Source of the DNA: Tretioscincus oriximinensis
Taxonomy: Eukaryota > Chordata > Lepidosauria > Squamata > Gymnophthalmidae
Length of the DNA: 64,000 nt
Direction: 5' to 3'
Assembly: GCA_022410635.1 (NCBI GenBank)
Contig: JAJVDF010000448.1
Coordinates: 734,960 to 798,959, forward strand
The position numbers and the translations under genes are program-made. Shown here piece by piece: positions 1 through 12,797 of the stretch. Under the pieces are notes generated by a model that saw nothing but the letters and a program-made list of their open reading frames with translations, did not search any database and was not told the DNA's origin. How positions within the stretch are numbered: position 1 is the stretch's first letter; every line of letters begins with the position of its first letter.

Positions 1-44
1 CAATATATAAAAACTGGCATACTCTTAAAAACAGTATCTAATAA

Positions 45-201
45 GGTCCTGTCCCCACTGAGCCTTCTTCTTGGTTATACCTCAGAATAGGAGCATGCCA
101 TCTACGTGCAAATGGGGCCTGCCACATCCTACACTGGCATGTGGATGACCAAGCTATGTACCGAGATATAACCCAGAATACGTCTCAGTGGGGACAGGGC
201 C
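45..201. mobile_element. Harbinger-like MITE (palindromic), copy 1
   Basis: The ends are inverted copies: GGTCCTGTCCCC on the left and GGGGACAGGGCC on the right. They are flanked by TAA on both sides (42-44 and 202-204). A 3-bp TAA duplication and a GG..C..GTCC terminus fit PIF/Harbinger MITEs. The interior is also largely self-complementary around CCTACACTGGCATG. There is no coding capacity. The superfamily is inferred from termini and target duplication only. Related copies are at 1379-1498 and 44390-44542, with partial ones near 38237-38350, 39555-39650 and 46795-46890. Confidence 0.65.
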
Positions 202-1174
202 TAAAAAGTGGGAAGAAAAAAATGACATTTCTTCAACCAAAGGTCAGGATAAAGAGGTGGATCTTTAAATATCTTCTAAATGTTTATATGTTCTTTTATG
301 AGGCCCTTTGGAGAAAAAGATTTAAAAAACTTATTATAAAAAGAATACAATGATGATTACTGATGCACACTGTGGGGGAGGCCAAACCATAGGCTGGGGG
401 CAACCACCAAGAAGGCTCTGCCCCAAGTTCCCACTGACAGTAGGGCCTGTCAGAATCCGCTGTCATTGTGTTGGCACCTCACAGTAGTTCTTGGCAATAA
501 AGTAATGTGAGAAGCTCTCTGCTGAACACGTTTTGCGTGTTTTAGATTGCTACATTACCAGTTCCACCAGTTCTAGCGAAGAGTATATGTGGATGAAATG
601 CGTATATATATTTTCCTCAATCATATCTGGATATCTTATTTTCCATACTCAAAAGTGAAACATAATGAGATTGCTGTGGGAAAACGTTTTCGGTCCAATT
701 ACCTAATTTTAGATCATTTAACAGATAAAAGAGGGTTACTTTTGAAGTGAACTGTTTGGATTTTTGTAAAAATACAGAAAAATTATCTGATCACAATCAT
801 TATAAAAAGTGTGTGTAGTATGTTCCAATAACCTGACACTAAAAAGAGTATATATTTCCTAGAACCTGTAATTTCTATTAGTGAAATCTAAGACCTCAGA
901 GTTTTCAAGTGTGTGGAATTTGATGCATTCCATAAATTTGTGGGAGCAGGCTATCATTTTCCAACAATTGTGGCAAATGACTCTGTAAGGTTAATCATGT
1001 TTCAGCGTTGGAATTTCAGCTGTAGTAAAGCTGAATTTTCCATCTGTGTTATAGCTTGATAGTCTGATCTTAAAACTGTAGTGTGATGCATTATTTGCTA
1101 TATCCTGAAAAGTTTGAAGCTGTTTTACAATAATGCATTGTTTAAGTTCACTTTTTCTTGTTAGGGGCAAAGAA

Positions 1175-1806
1175 ATACAGGTGAAATCTCATTGTAATGA
1201 ACTCCAAGGGACCAGAAAAATGTATATGTTATAATGAATTTTTTTTTATAGAGAAACCATTGCAAAAAAAAATACTTCAATAAGTTATTACAGTAACACA
1301 CTTGTAAATCCAGAAACCATCGCAAAAGCATTGTTAATGTACTTGTAAACGTCCCAGCCGTTGCAAAAGCAACTTTAAGACCCTGTTCCCACTGATCCTT
1401 ATTCTGACCTGTGGATTGGCCCATCCACATGCCAGTGTAGACGATGTCAGGCTCCCATTCTGAGATGCACCCCAGAATAAGGCTCATTGGGGACAGCCTA
1501 GATTATTTCAGTCTTGACACACTTGTAAACATCAAAAACCATTGCAAAAATGATTTTCCCTTGCTGCCATTCACCTTGCCAGGACCCAGTCATTGTCCCA
1601 GTCATCCATCGGATTCTGAGAATTTAATCCTGCCATTCATTGGTGGTTTGAAAATCATTGCTGTCACTTAAAAATTTTTAGTCTGTACTGAATGCACTAC
1701 CCCTCTTGCATGTCAGTTTGTTATAACAAGATCTTGAATAGGCAAAGGCACAGAAGTCAGTTTGTTATAATGAAGATTGTGTTACAACGAGGTTCATTAT
1801 AGTGGG
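1175..1806. mobile_element. possible Tigger-like (pogo/mariner) remnant with nested MITE
   Basis: The left side carries TCTCATTGTAATGAACTCC and GTTATAATGAA. The right side carries GTTATAATGAAG and AACGAGGTTCATTATAGTGG in the opposite sense. Motifs of the 'cattataacgaacctc' kind are typical of Tigger-like inverted termini. Between them a short unit containing ACTTGTAAA and CCATTGCAAAA recurs about four times. The Harbinger-like MITE at 1379-1498 interrupts it. There is no transposase. Classification is by eye and uncertain. Confidence 0.35.
1379..1498. mobile_element. Harbinger-like MITE, copy 2
   Basis: The termini GACCCTGTTCCC and GGGGACAGCC are inverted versions of those at 45-201, and the middle holds the shared words ACATGCCAGTGTAGACGATG and CCCAGAATAAGG. 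It is flanked by TAA (1376-1378) and TAG (1499-1501), a near-match to a 3-bp duplication. It sits inside an older repeat, so it is the younger of the two. Confidence 0.55.
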
Positions 1807-4045
1807 GGGATTTTTACATTGCTCTCAGTGGTGTTCTGCTGGGACTTTCAAATTTGTTATTGACTTGAAACTTGAAGGACAAGATGCACTGGCAATGCAT
1901 AAGTTAGTGTCAGTATTTTTCTGTAGTGTTATGTTTTAACTGCCTTTCTTAAATAATGATTCCCAATTCATTCTCCTCTTCAGAGCCAAGTAAAGCAGTG
2001 GTTTTTTTTAAATTAACATGGGGTATTGGAAATAAGGTGAATGAGGCTAGAGGTTCATGTTATAAGGTGGGAATTGCCCAGAGAAATGGATGGATTTCTT
2101 GTTCTGAAGAGGATCACATTCTGGCATTCAAAGAGCAGTTTAGCAAGTTGGAAGTTTTCCTATAATCTTCGTTTGTCGTGATCCCCACATACTGTGCCTG
2201 GTAAGACTAACATTTATCAATAGCTTCCTTTCTTAGTGACTTAGATTGTATTTGGTAGCATCCATCATTGTCATCTTCAAGTCCATAGATAGTTTGAGCT
2301 ATAACAATGATCAAATTGTGTTTACTTGGACAATAAACTGAAACAACACAGGACTGTCAAGTAATATTCTACATTACGATGTCCTTAAACACTTCAGTAG
2401 CTAATACTTCAAAATAACATAGGGCTGATTTTGACTTGATGTTATTTTGTTCCAGAAAGTGGTCTAAGGGCTTGCTGTCTATGTTCCTGCCATTCCTGGC
2501 TTGCACAAGTTCTCCTGTGCTAGCCAGAAACAGCATGAGGATAGCAGGCCCAAGTGCAAATCAAGTCATAGTAGCAATCTTCTCTTCATGCTGATGAGAT
2601 CCAACAATGTGGGAAATTAAAAAATTACATCCGTATTACCATCATCATAGATGACTGCTAATTACAAGCCTGTGATTACAAAGAACAAGATTTTATGGGT
2701 GATGAGACCCATTCAATATTTGAAGTCCAAGAAGTGTGTTAGAATCATTTTGTGTTTTGTAGAAATGTAGAAAGTTGATTATAAATACTAGTTTCTAGTT
2801 AGGGGAATATTTACTGGGACTTCATGCAGTGTTAAGCATTCATGTTTCATTCTTGACACATTTTCCTATCACTACTAAAGAGAAATCATAGAAGTTTTAT
2901 TTTAATGCTGTACAAGTTACACAACAGCAACCATCTCAAAAACTTCACATTAAACAGAACCTTTTAAGAGGTTTAGATTTTAAGTTTTAATATGTAAAGT
3001 AATTAAAAATCATTTTAGCTTTCCTAGATACGCATTTATTAAATGCCAAGTTGCTACTTTTGCCCAGTTTGGTCATGCTCATTATTCATAGTTTGGATGT
3101 CAGCGAGTTCAACAGCAACTGAAGAAACAGATAACCTTCCTTTTGCAAATTTGTCTCTTAAGAGCTTATTTGCACAATTTCAGCAGTGTTTTTCAAGAAT
3201 CTGTTGCTACATATACATTAGGCCTAAGATGTAACTGCATATTGTGCTGGAATTTGATTTCACAACTTACCACCAGATATCAGTTGTGACTTCTTAACAC
3301 ATTTGCTTTCAGCACTTCTGAAAGAGATTGAGATGCTTGGAAGTCAGGTGATTTTGTTTGGCAATAACTACCTATAGCATTGAGTGCGCCAATTTGATGA
3401 TTTGGCTACAAGTTCACAAGCAACCTGATTTAGATCAGTTCAGCCATAAGAACAACAAGCAACCCTCTGCTATATTCTCTTTGAAATGTCTAGATTCTTC
3501 TAAATCAAGGTTGGGATAGTGTAGTACCTGTATCAAAATTACTACTAATTCTGCCCACTTATCCCAGAAGATGACAATTTAGTGGAAATATAGTTTCTTT
3601 GCTGTTGACAAGTGCACAGTCTAAACTGAAACATCGCTCATCAGGGCACCGGCAGTTTGGAAGCTTCTCTAAAAATCTGTAAATTCTCTCAAGTTTCTTC
3701 CAGCTAGTTTTTCCAATTTGCCCTATCATCTGAGAAAAGCTGCCTAAGGAAACTCTTTTGCTCCTATTTCCCAACACAGTGCTGATATCAAAGATTACTT
3801 TATTTTGCAAAATAGTCAGGTGGTGCCTAAACCAGCCACAGTTGTGTTAAAGTATGAATTGACTGAATGAACTAGTTCAGAACCAAATAAATATTTGTAG
3901 CCTTCCTATGACATAGGGGGATATTATGAGCAAGCTGCTGTTTTTTTTCCTTGAAAACTCCCAGTGGGGTTTTCAGATACTGTTCTCTTTAACTGCCATT
4001 TTAAATAGGCAAAAATGTTTAGTGCTGCAGACATTTGTATGGCAT

Positions 4046-6932
4046 GATCAAAGTAAACCTACCTACAATAATGTCGATATTATTGGCATAACTGAAACCT
4101 GGTGGACAGAAGAAAACTAATAGGATACAGTAATCCCAGGTTACAAACTATACAGAAAAGATAGGAAAGGGAGACCTGGTGGTGGTGTAGCTTTGTATGT
4201 TAAAGAAGAGGTTGAATCCTACGAACTGGAATTTCCAGGTAAAACAGACCCATCCACAGAAGCACTGTGGATAACATTATCAGGTCAGAAAATAAGTCTA
4301 ATATTGGGAGTATGCTACCGGCCTCCTAAACAAACACCTAAAAGCGATACTCATTTGGAACATGAGGTCATTGAAGCTTCCAAAAAGTAATAATGGGAGA
4401 CTTCAACTATCCACACATTGATTAGGCAAACTCTTGTTCAACTCATGAAAAAGAAATAAAATTCTTAGACATGCTAACTAATTGTTTCCTAGAGCAGGTG
4501 GGTTTAGAACCAACCAGGGGAAAGGGAATCCTGGATTTAGTCCTAAGTAATGAACAGGACCTGATACAAGATGTGACTGTAACTGATCCCATAGGAAACA
4601 GTGACCACAATATGATAATTTTGAAACTCAACATGCATAGAAAATTGTCAAGCAGTTCTAACACAGAAACCTTCAACTTTCACAGAGGAAATTTTCCCCA
4701 AATGAGGAAAATGGTAAAAAAAAAAAACATAAAAGGGAAAGTGAGAAAAGTCCAGTTCTTTCAAAAAGCATGGAAATTGTTTGTAAATACAATATTGGAA
4801 GCTCAAATAAAATGCATTCCCAAGAGAAGAAAGGGTTCTGCCAAGTCCAAGAAGACACCTGTATGGCTTACCTCTGCAGTAAAGGAAGTAATTAGAATGA
4901 AGAGAAACTCATTTAAAAAGTGGAAGGCTTATCCTAGTGAGAACAGAAGGGAGCACAAACTGTGGCAAACGAAATGCAAGATGGTAGTCAGGGATACGAA
5001 GAAAAACTTTGAGGAGCACATTGCAAAGAATATTAAAAGAAATAATAAGGACTTTTTTCAAATATATCAGAAATAAAATTCCTCCCAGGAAAGCAGTCGG
5101 ACCACTAGATAACAATGGACAAAAGGGCATAATCAAGGAGGACGTGGAGATTGCAGAGAGGTTAAATGAATTTTTTGCATCAGTTTTCACTGAAGAAGGC
5201 AGAGGGAATTTACCTGCAACAGATTTAGTTTTCTCAGAAAGAACACCAGATGAATTAAACTGGATAGCGATAACAAGGGAGGAGGTCCTTGCTAGCCTTA
5301 ATAAGCTGAACATTTATAAATCCCCAGGGCCAGACAGCATTCACCCAAGAATTCTTAAAGAATTCAAATGCGAAATTGCTGAACCTTCTAACCAAAATAT
5401 TAAATCTTTCCTTAAGATCAGGCATAGTACCAATAGATTGGAGGGTAGCTAATGTAACACTAATCTTCAAAAAAGGATCCCGGGGTGATCCTGGAAATTA
5501 TATACCTATCAGTTTAACATCAATTCCAGGTAAAGTGTTGGAAACCATAGTAAAGGACAAAATTACTAAACATATGGAGAAGCATGCATTGCTGAATGAA
5601 ACTCAGCATGGCTTCAGCAAAGATAAATCATGCCTTACCAACTAGCTAGAATTCTTTGAGAGTGTTAACAAACATGTAGATAAAGGGGATCCAGTTGGTA
5701 TTGTCTATCTAGATTTGCAGAAGGCTTTTGATAAAGTCCCTCATCAAAGGCTTCCAAAAAAGCTCCATACTCATGGTATAAGAGGGCAGACTTTGTCCTG
5801 GATTGGAAACTGACTAAAAGATAGAAAACTGAGGTCAGTATTAAATGGACAGTTCTCTGAGTGGAAAGAGGTAAGAAGTGGGGTACCTCAGGGATCTGGA
5901 TGCCAAGGTAAATAGTAAGTAGCCAAGTTTGCTGACGACACTAAACTGTTCAGGGTAGTGAAAACTGAAAATGATTGTAAGGCACTCCAGAGTGATCTAT
6001 TGAAATTGGGTGAGTGGGCATCAAAGTGGCAAATGCACTTCAACTTAAGCAAGTGCAAGGTCATGCATATTGGGGCAAAGAAACCCAACTACTACTACTA
6101 CCTGATGGGAACTAAGCTTTCTGTGACAGAGCAAGAAAAGGATCTTGGGGTGTTGGTGGACAATTCAATAAAAATGTCAACGCAGTGTGCAGCAGCAGCA
6201 TAAAAGGCAAATTCCATGTTGGGGATAATTAACAAGTCAGCAAATGTTGTTTTGCCTCTTTATAAATCTGTGGTGAGGCCACATTTGGAATATTGTGTTC
6301 GATTCTGGTCACCACATCTCAAGAGGGATGTTTTGGAACTGGAGAAGGTACAGAAAATGGCAACAAAAATGATCAAGGGTCTGGAGCACCTCCCTTACAA
6401 AGTCAGGTTGCAACGTCTGGGCCTCTTCAGCCTTGAAAGGCGACGTTTGAGAGGTGATCTGATTGAAGTGTACAAAATCATGCATGGGATGGACAGGGTG
6501 AATAGAGAAAAAATGTTTTCTCTATCACACAACACAAGGACCAGAGGGCACTCCTTAAAACTGATGGGTAGAAAAGTGAGAACAGACAAAGGAAAGCATT
6601 TTTTCACCCAGAGGGTCATTGGCCTGTGGAATTTACTTCCTGAAGAGGTAGTGGTAGCTAACAGCTTGGATAGTTTCAAGATAGGACTAGACAGGTTTAT
6701 GGACACCAAGGGTATAAATGGATACTAGGATGGGTGTCTGGATGTTGCCTCCGGGATGGAGCAATAGGCAGAACTCCTGAAATACCATTTGCAGGGAATC
6801 ATGAACAGGTGCATATTTTGCTTTCCTCTGTTCGGACTGCCCAGGTGCATCTGGTGGGCCTCTGTGTGACACAGAATGCTGGACCTGATGGACTCTGGCC
6901 TGATCCAGTATGGCTCTTCTTATGTTCTTATG
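4046..6932 (+). mobile_element. CR1-type LINE, 5'-truncated and decayed
   Basis: Translated pieces read as a CR1 polyprotein in order. First comes the end of an AP-like endonuclease (ITETWW near 4090, SDHNMI near 4605). Then comes the linker (SPGPDSIHPRIL near 5325), then reverse transcriptase blocks (ISLTSIPGKVLE near 5505, QKAFDKVPH near 5717, GVPQGS near 5880, FADDT near 5927) and a C-terminal region ending RFMDTKGINGY near 6725. Stops at about 4118, frame changes and in-frame stops near 5643 and 5810 make it non-functional. Between GVPQGS (5898) and FADD roughly sixty residues normally present in the palm are missing, so this is an internal deletion. The 3' UTR (6729-6932) ends in CTTATGTTCTTATG, typical of CR1. 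It lies in MTDH intron 1. Confidence 0.9.
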
Positions 6933-8881
6933 TAATATGGTAGGTAATGCTTGGATTTCCCACCAAAAATGACTTAACAGTAATAGCTGTTCTGGAATAA
7001 AATAACAGTTCTTCCTAGAAGCTGCTTGAAGAGTAAAAGGTAGAATGTAGAACAGTTTTTAAGGAACAGGTATAAAAACTATGGTTATTCTTGGTTCCGT
7101 ACAGGAATTGGTTTTCTTCCATATTTAGGATGATTTAGAATTAGCAAAATTCATTTGCTGATGAAACTAAGTTACATAAGAGGTTTGGATTTTTTTTGTT
7201 TTATTTTAAAGAGGAACTATGAAAAGTTTTTTTTAAATCTCTAATTTTGGGCCATGGGAATGTTACAATGGCAGAAGCAGTTGTCTGAATTGTATAAAGT
7301 GATGGCTACTAGGGGAATTTTTTTAATGGAATTACTAATAGACTGATTGTGACTCACCAGGAAAGAGATCTTGACGTAGTGGTTGATAGTTCAGTGAAAA
7401 TGTGACTTTAATGGGTTTTAACTCTGAAAAGTTCCATATCAAATTTGGGATAATAAAAATTATATAGGCAGTAAAGCTGCCAATATTAGGATGCTGTTAA
7501 ACACACCAATACTAAAATTGATGCATACAGTTTTGAACAGTTAGGAAATTTGAACAAAAGCAGATACGATTGAGGAGATGGGGTAGTAGTTTACAAAGGA
7601 AATAAATTAAAAAGAACATAATGATGCAAAAATTATCCATGGTGTTGCAAAAGTAGATAATTTCTCCCCTTTTCTTAAAATTTTAGGACCAGATTGTAGT
7701 TTGAAATTATAAGCCAAGACGGGTTCAATTTTTTAAAAAAGGAATTGACTTTTCTGCAAAGCAAGTAGGAAGGGAAGTAAGAACATGGGGGATGTAGAAC
7801 CACAGGCATACACACATAGAAGAGCGGATTCTGTCAGAGAGAAAAGTGTGTTGGAGAAACATTCTATTCCCCACTTGATACATAAGAAAATCCATCAGTT
7901 TCAAATTTTGTTGCACTTGCTAATCACCTCCCAATCCAAGGATTTCCAGATGACAAAAAACAGTTGCAAATCCTGTTAACCATCTCTGACCACAACAGCA
8001 AGCAGGAATTAGTATATTTGCCTTTGCGTTTTTTTCACAGGTATTAGCAGTACAGGAGTCACAGAGGATTAAGTTACTTAAGTTTTACTGGTGGAGGGCC
8101 TAGCATTAAACTGGATTGCAATGATAGGAAGAAAATGGGAGCACTCTCACCCACATATCTTGAGACATACTATTTTGCAAAAACAAACAAATACAGACCC
8201 TTTTCTGGGTTGTTTTTTTATTATTATGCCAGCTCTGGCAAATAGCATCTTACCGCTCCTCCTCTTGGCAGCAACAACTAACCCAGCAACTATATAGATA
8301 ATATACCTTTGGAATCCCTTTTTTAATCTGTTCTAGATCTACATTGAATACAGGTTACAATGATTTTTATTTTCTGTTTTCTAACATCTAGTACCACCTT
8401 CATTCTATCAGTCTTTAATTTTTTTTGAGGCCTTGATGATAGAATTAAATGTGTTGTAGTGTAGGTAGTATGTTGCCTTTTTAAAAATACCTTTATCTGT
8501 CTGTAGGCACTCTTCCCCAGAAACTGCTTTCCATAATGTAAGGCCAAGCTATGCTAGATCAACAGTTGAAAGAGTGGTTTGTGGGTGGAAGGACAAAGAA
8601 ATTTCAAGAGTTGATTGCTGCATCTTAATTTGATAATTTTGTATATGTGAGATGGGGAACTGGGTAACTTTGTAGAGGGTGTTCTGATTTAGTTGGCTTG
8701 TCCAGATTCCAAAAAGCAAATTGATGAAGTTGCTAAACTTTGCATGGGAACCTTTGCACTTGAAATTATATTGGGAGCACTGCAAAGTCCAGTGTAATGT
8801 ATACATTCTTTATTCCATTTAAATCAAGGATTGGTTGTAACTGGAGACTAGTGTTTTGTGGTAGAGTCAATTTCCAGTATG

Positions 8882-9063
8882 TAGGCTGACCAGATTACCC
8901 CATTTGTGTGGGCGTGGGTGTTGAAAACCCAGTTTTGGGGTGCCTCCCAGTATTTCCGAGGAATTTTTTTTCAAAAAAAGATTTTTTTGGAATTTTTTTT
9001 TGTTTTTGTTTTCCTCAGAAAAAAATGGGAGGCACCCCAAAAAGGGGTCATCTGGTCATCCTA
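8882..9063. mobile_element. foldback hAT-like element 'TAGGCTGACCAG', copy 1
   Basis: Starts TAGGCTGACCAGATTACCCC and ends GGGGTCATCTGGTCATCCTA, and the two halves are near-complete inverted copies. The shared arm words are TTGAAAACCCAGTTTTGGGG and TGGGAGGCACCCC, with a T-rich centre acting as the loop. CAGTATG flanks both sides (8875-8881 and 9064-9070), a 7-bp match to an expected 8-bp duplication. There is no transposase. It lies in MTDH intron 1. Confidence 0.8.
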
Positions 9064-10273
9064 CAGTATGTCAAGTTGTAAATTGAGAATTTGAAAATAA
9101 TTGACACTTGCTGTAATTATATTTAGAAGACTGAGTTCATAGCACTTATCAGTTAGATTGTTTTTAATAGCAGAGTATTTTAATTGCAGGGAATTTCCAA
9201 GTAATCTGGAATGTGTTTCTTTTCAGCATTGGAGTGAAAATCTCAGTAATCAAGGTTTAAAAACCTCTCTAAACTACTTTTGTAGCTTTGTATTTTTAAA
9301 GAGCTGATAGTAGAAGACAAATGGAAATTAATCTAACTGAATTGCTTTTGGTAATGTGAAATAATAAGTATATGGTTCATATTAAAGCATTGAATAAGTT
9401 TCTCAAGAACAAACTTGCTTCAGAATAATCAGTCCAACATTTTAAGAGCTGATGATACTTTCAGGAATTTCTGGTTAGTGGGGATCCACTATTTAAGTTC
9501 AAAATTTTAATCATTTTTTAAGGTGATTAAGGAAAGTGGAAATGTTGAGTGCATGATTTTGAGCAATTTATCAGGAACAATTGGCTTTTAGTCATCTGTT
9601 TCTGATCATTCTCTGGAGTATCTGAAAATAATTCCAGAGGAGGTTTTACTTCAGATTTTTCAAGAAATTGAAGGTACACTGTACTACTTTTGTTACTCGC
9701 AATATGAAGTTATTGCCATTTGATGGAGAAAGAAAAACTGGGGATAAGATATAATAATGGATCCCAACATGTTTGTTTAAATTAATGAAAGTTATAGCTC
9801 GTAATAGAGCAGAAGGATCTAAATTGACAAGTAGTCATCCCTTTTTAGTAGGGTTGAGTGTGCTACTTTTGCTGTCTTGAATAGGTTGGTTATTTTTAAA
9901 ACCAGTGCAGATCTTTTAAGACTTGGGGTATGCACACTCTCAGAAACGCCTGTCAGTAGTTAAGCTGTTGCACTGTACACTAGTTCCAGCTTCTGTATCA
10001 TGTTTAAGGGGTAGTGCCATGTAGGATGTATTATGGTAGTCCATTCTGGAGATAATCAGCATAGATCACCCTGGCCAAGTTTTCACTCTTCAAGAATGGC
10101 TGAAATTAGTGAACTTGAATGGTACTTGACAGCAAAGAATTCAGGACAATCCTTAGATTACACATTTGTCCTTTCAAAACAATCTCATCGACAATCAAGA
10201 GCCTGTGAACATTCCGTGCTTGGTGTCATGTGGTATACATACTTGCATTTGTGGGTATTCAAGTCCATTACAG

Positions 10274-10651
10274 CATGGGTGTGGAACCAAAGACCTAGGA
10301 GGGTGGGAGATCCAGTCCACAGAACCATTTGATCCAGTCTACTGCATGTCCCTCGAGAAATTATTTGGTCCTGTACCCAACATGATCCCTATGAAATCAT
10401 TAGCCTCCCTTGGCTAAAGAATGGTTCCTCACTTTTTAAAAACATGAAATGAAATAAAAAATAGGAGGGAGGGGGCTAGGAGCTGGGGGCATTGAAAAAT
10501 CTGTAATTTTAAGGGGAGGGGGCAGAGGGTAGGAGTGTGGCCTAGATGGCTAGGGGTATGGATGATGTGGAGGCACAGAGTGGGTATGGCCCTTGAGTGA
10601 TTTTATAAATATCCAAATGGCCCCTGGCAGAAAAAGGTTTCCCCACCCCTG
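10274..10651. mobile_element. non-autonomous hAT element with 8-bp target duplication
   Basis: The termini CATGGGTGTGGAACC and GGTTTCCCCACCCCTG are imperfect inverted repeats of the common hAT type CAGGGGTGGGGAACC. Exactly CATTACAG stands on each side (10266-10273 and 10652-10659). The 378-bp body has G-rich tracts and no coding capacity. It lies 170 bp upstream of MTDH exon 2. Confidence 0.85.
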
Positions 10652-10821
10652 CATTACAGGTTCCCATGACTGAAAAGAATCTTAAAATGGTAGTGTGTAG
10701 GAAAACTTTAATTTCTTATGTTATATAAATGCAATAAATAAATGAGATTTTACTAGTAATTTACTTATGAGTGGATTAGTTTAAACCTGGTTTATAATCT
10801 TGATCTTTTTTTAAATTCTAG

Positions 10822-10923
10822 CTAAATGGTCAGCCTGCCCATGAAGTATCTGAAGAAGAAACACCAGCAGTTCGAAGAGAAAACCTAAAACCAGTATCTG
10901 ATATAGAAAAGAAAACTGAAAAG
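10822..10923 (+). CDS. MTDH: MTDH (metadherin/LYRIC) exon 2
   Basis: A 102-nt exon between TTCTAG and GTTAGG encodes 34 residues in phase 0, starting LNGQPAHEVSEEE and ending SDIEKKTEK. This matches the mammalian metadherin stretch just before the SKKNKKK block, with a conserved EKKxEK end. Metadherin is a lysine-rich ER/nuclear-membrane and nuclear protein that binds SND1 and takes part in NF-kB signalling and RNA regulation. The acidic middle is diverged, as expected outside conserved blocks. Boundaries follow from splice consensus and from phase agreement with exon 3. Confidence 0.9.
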
Positions 10924-12712
10924 GTTAGGTTTTGTTTTGTAAATTGTGTGAAAGTTCAGTTTAAATTTTGCCTTTTCTGCACTGGGCCTTATTCCAGATT
11001 ATATCTCTGACAGTAGTGTTTCATTTGGTTCACAAAATGCTGATAGTGTAAAGTGCCTGTTTTCAGACATAGACTTATAGACATGCAGTATAAAGAAAGA
11101 GAACAAAGAGAAGGGAAACAGAGATTTTTTTTGTAGGCGTGAGAGCATAGTCCACACATATCATTGTTCCTAAAGACCATGATTGGGAATGTAGTACAGC
11201 TAATCAAGTTTTGGGTCTTCATCGTTCCCTGTCAGCAAGATAGTTCTTAAAAATAAATATATCAGAGCTCCACTATTTTTGCCTAGTGTTAATAACTAAT
11301 TAAAAAAGTTTGTGATCTGACATCACACTGTTTGGCTTCTGAGCACTGAGTGGCGATTGCAGAAACAAAACTGTCCTTTATTATAAATGTTTAAATAATA
11401 TTTGCCCTGCAGTTCTTGAAATAAGTCTTCATAAGTAACAAGCTAGTGTGTGTTTTGCATTTAGCATATTTTTCCTGATTCTGCAATAGGATAAATGCTT
11501 TCACTTTGAGTTGTGCACAGAACAGGTTTTTAATTTTGTTCCAAATTGAAGCAGAACTCAGATGCTTTAAGGATCCCATGTTTCTTCTATTCCACAGAGC
11601 ACGGAGTCTATGGAAATAATTGGGGAGCCATTTTGAGCTGCTCTTTCTCTGGGAAGGACTCCCAAGTGCTGCAGATGACAGAGCTGTCTTATCTTTTACC
11701 TCCTACCTTGACAATTTTCTTTTTAAAAAATTGTTTTGAAAATTGTCCATTGAAAATTAAAGTTTTTCTAAAAATCATAAAAATAAATCAACTGGCTAAA
11801 CAATTTGTGACATTTAATAATAGTTTTAGGCCATACTGTCCTCTCACCATCCCTACTTTGGAGACCGTGACCCCCAGGAGCTTGGTTCCTCCCATGTGTT
11901 CTTCTTCCCCCTTCTTACAAAATTTGAAGAGGTGTGTGCTCACACAATGCATCATTTTTGAAAACCTTCAAGGGGGGCAAGGCAATTCGTTACACTGCTG
12001 CCTTACTTTTCACCATTACTCTGAGGAAGCCTGTGTTTCCAGCTATAGAAAAACATTTAGGCTAACATAGGACATTAATAGAAATAAGTAAAAGAAAAAA
12101 GAGATCAAGCTAGGTCATTCATTTTCATTTGCTCTTGTCAATCTAACACCTTGCTTTAGAATAATTCCCAATTGAAAGCAGAAGCCCAAGAACAGTTTTT
12201 TGGTGTCTCGTGGAAGTGAAATATTCTGGTTCAACTAAGAACAACTTGCACATAGTTCAACACAGAACTCAAACATTACAGGATTGAGAAACAAAGGGAA
12301 CTATGCAAGCTTCCTGGCTCTCTGAAGCATATTCACCCAAATGGGCCAAGGTTCCAGATTTCTCAGTCTACTCATAGTGTTGCTCAGTGAAGTGAACATA
12401 AAGCTCACTGGTACTGGTAGTAAGACCAGGCAACTTTTTCTCAGTCAGAACATCCGACACAAGCATTTAGTGTGTATATATGGCTGTTTGAAGTACAAGT
12501 AAGCATATGATGCAGAATATGGATTTTGTTACCTCTTTGTGGCTTCAGATGGGACAGTACCAAATGGATGCTGGTTCAGGACACAACGTGCAGCATAGAA
12601 CTTTTAAAAGGCAACAACTCCTTCATCTGATTGGTTCTGTTGTTTTCTTTTATTTGGAGTGTTGGATTGCAAACAAAGAATATTATGAGAAAATATTTGT
12701 CTTTTGTTTTAG
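10924..12712 (+). other. MTDH: MTDH intron 2
   Basis: GT at 10924 and AG at 12711. The intron is unique AT-rich sequence. A 174-codon reading frame at 11546-12070 shows no recognisable domain and reads as chance. No clear mobile element was seen. Confidence 0.7.
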
Positions 12713-12797
12713 TCAAAGAAGAATAAGAAGAAAGCAAAAGGTGATGCTAAAATAGTTCAGGATCAGTCACGCATTGATGGAAAGGAAGTTGATGAAG
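12713..12797 (+). CDS. MTDH: MTDH exon 3
   Basis: An 85-nt exon after TTTTAG and before GTACAG. It reads SKKNKKKAKGDAK, then QDQSRIDGKEVDE, and ends one base into a glycine codon. The lysine-rich SKKNKKK block and the GKEVDEGAWE junction with exon 4 are hallmarks of metadherin. The block is strongly basic and may help nuclear or RNA association; that role is inferred from family data. The exon ends in phase 1, as do the next several, so exons 4 to 7 can be skipped or added without a frameshift. Confidence 0.95.

Larger units (their letters stand above)
1..10821 (+). other. MTDH: MTDH intron 1, 3' part
   Basis: Everything before the first recognisable MTDH exon at 10822 is read as the end of intron 1, since exon 1 (N-terminus and membrane segment in mammals) is not in the window. 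The intron is at least 10.8 kb here. It holds Harbinger-like MITEs, a possible Tigger-like element, a 2.9-kb CR1 LINE, one foldback element and one hAT element, all listed separately. I see no gene in 202-1174, 1807-4045, 6933-8881 or 9064-10273; these are AT-rich with only short chance reading frames. Around 7330-7400 a stretch resembles a very old CR1 fragment, matching the CR1 copy near 6110-6180. Confidence 0.8.

Noticed and set aside
11546..12070. 174-codon open frame in MTDH intron 2
   Set aside because: No domain, lies between two well-supported exons, and reads like translated AT-rich intron; no splice or start support.
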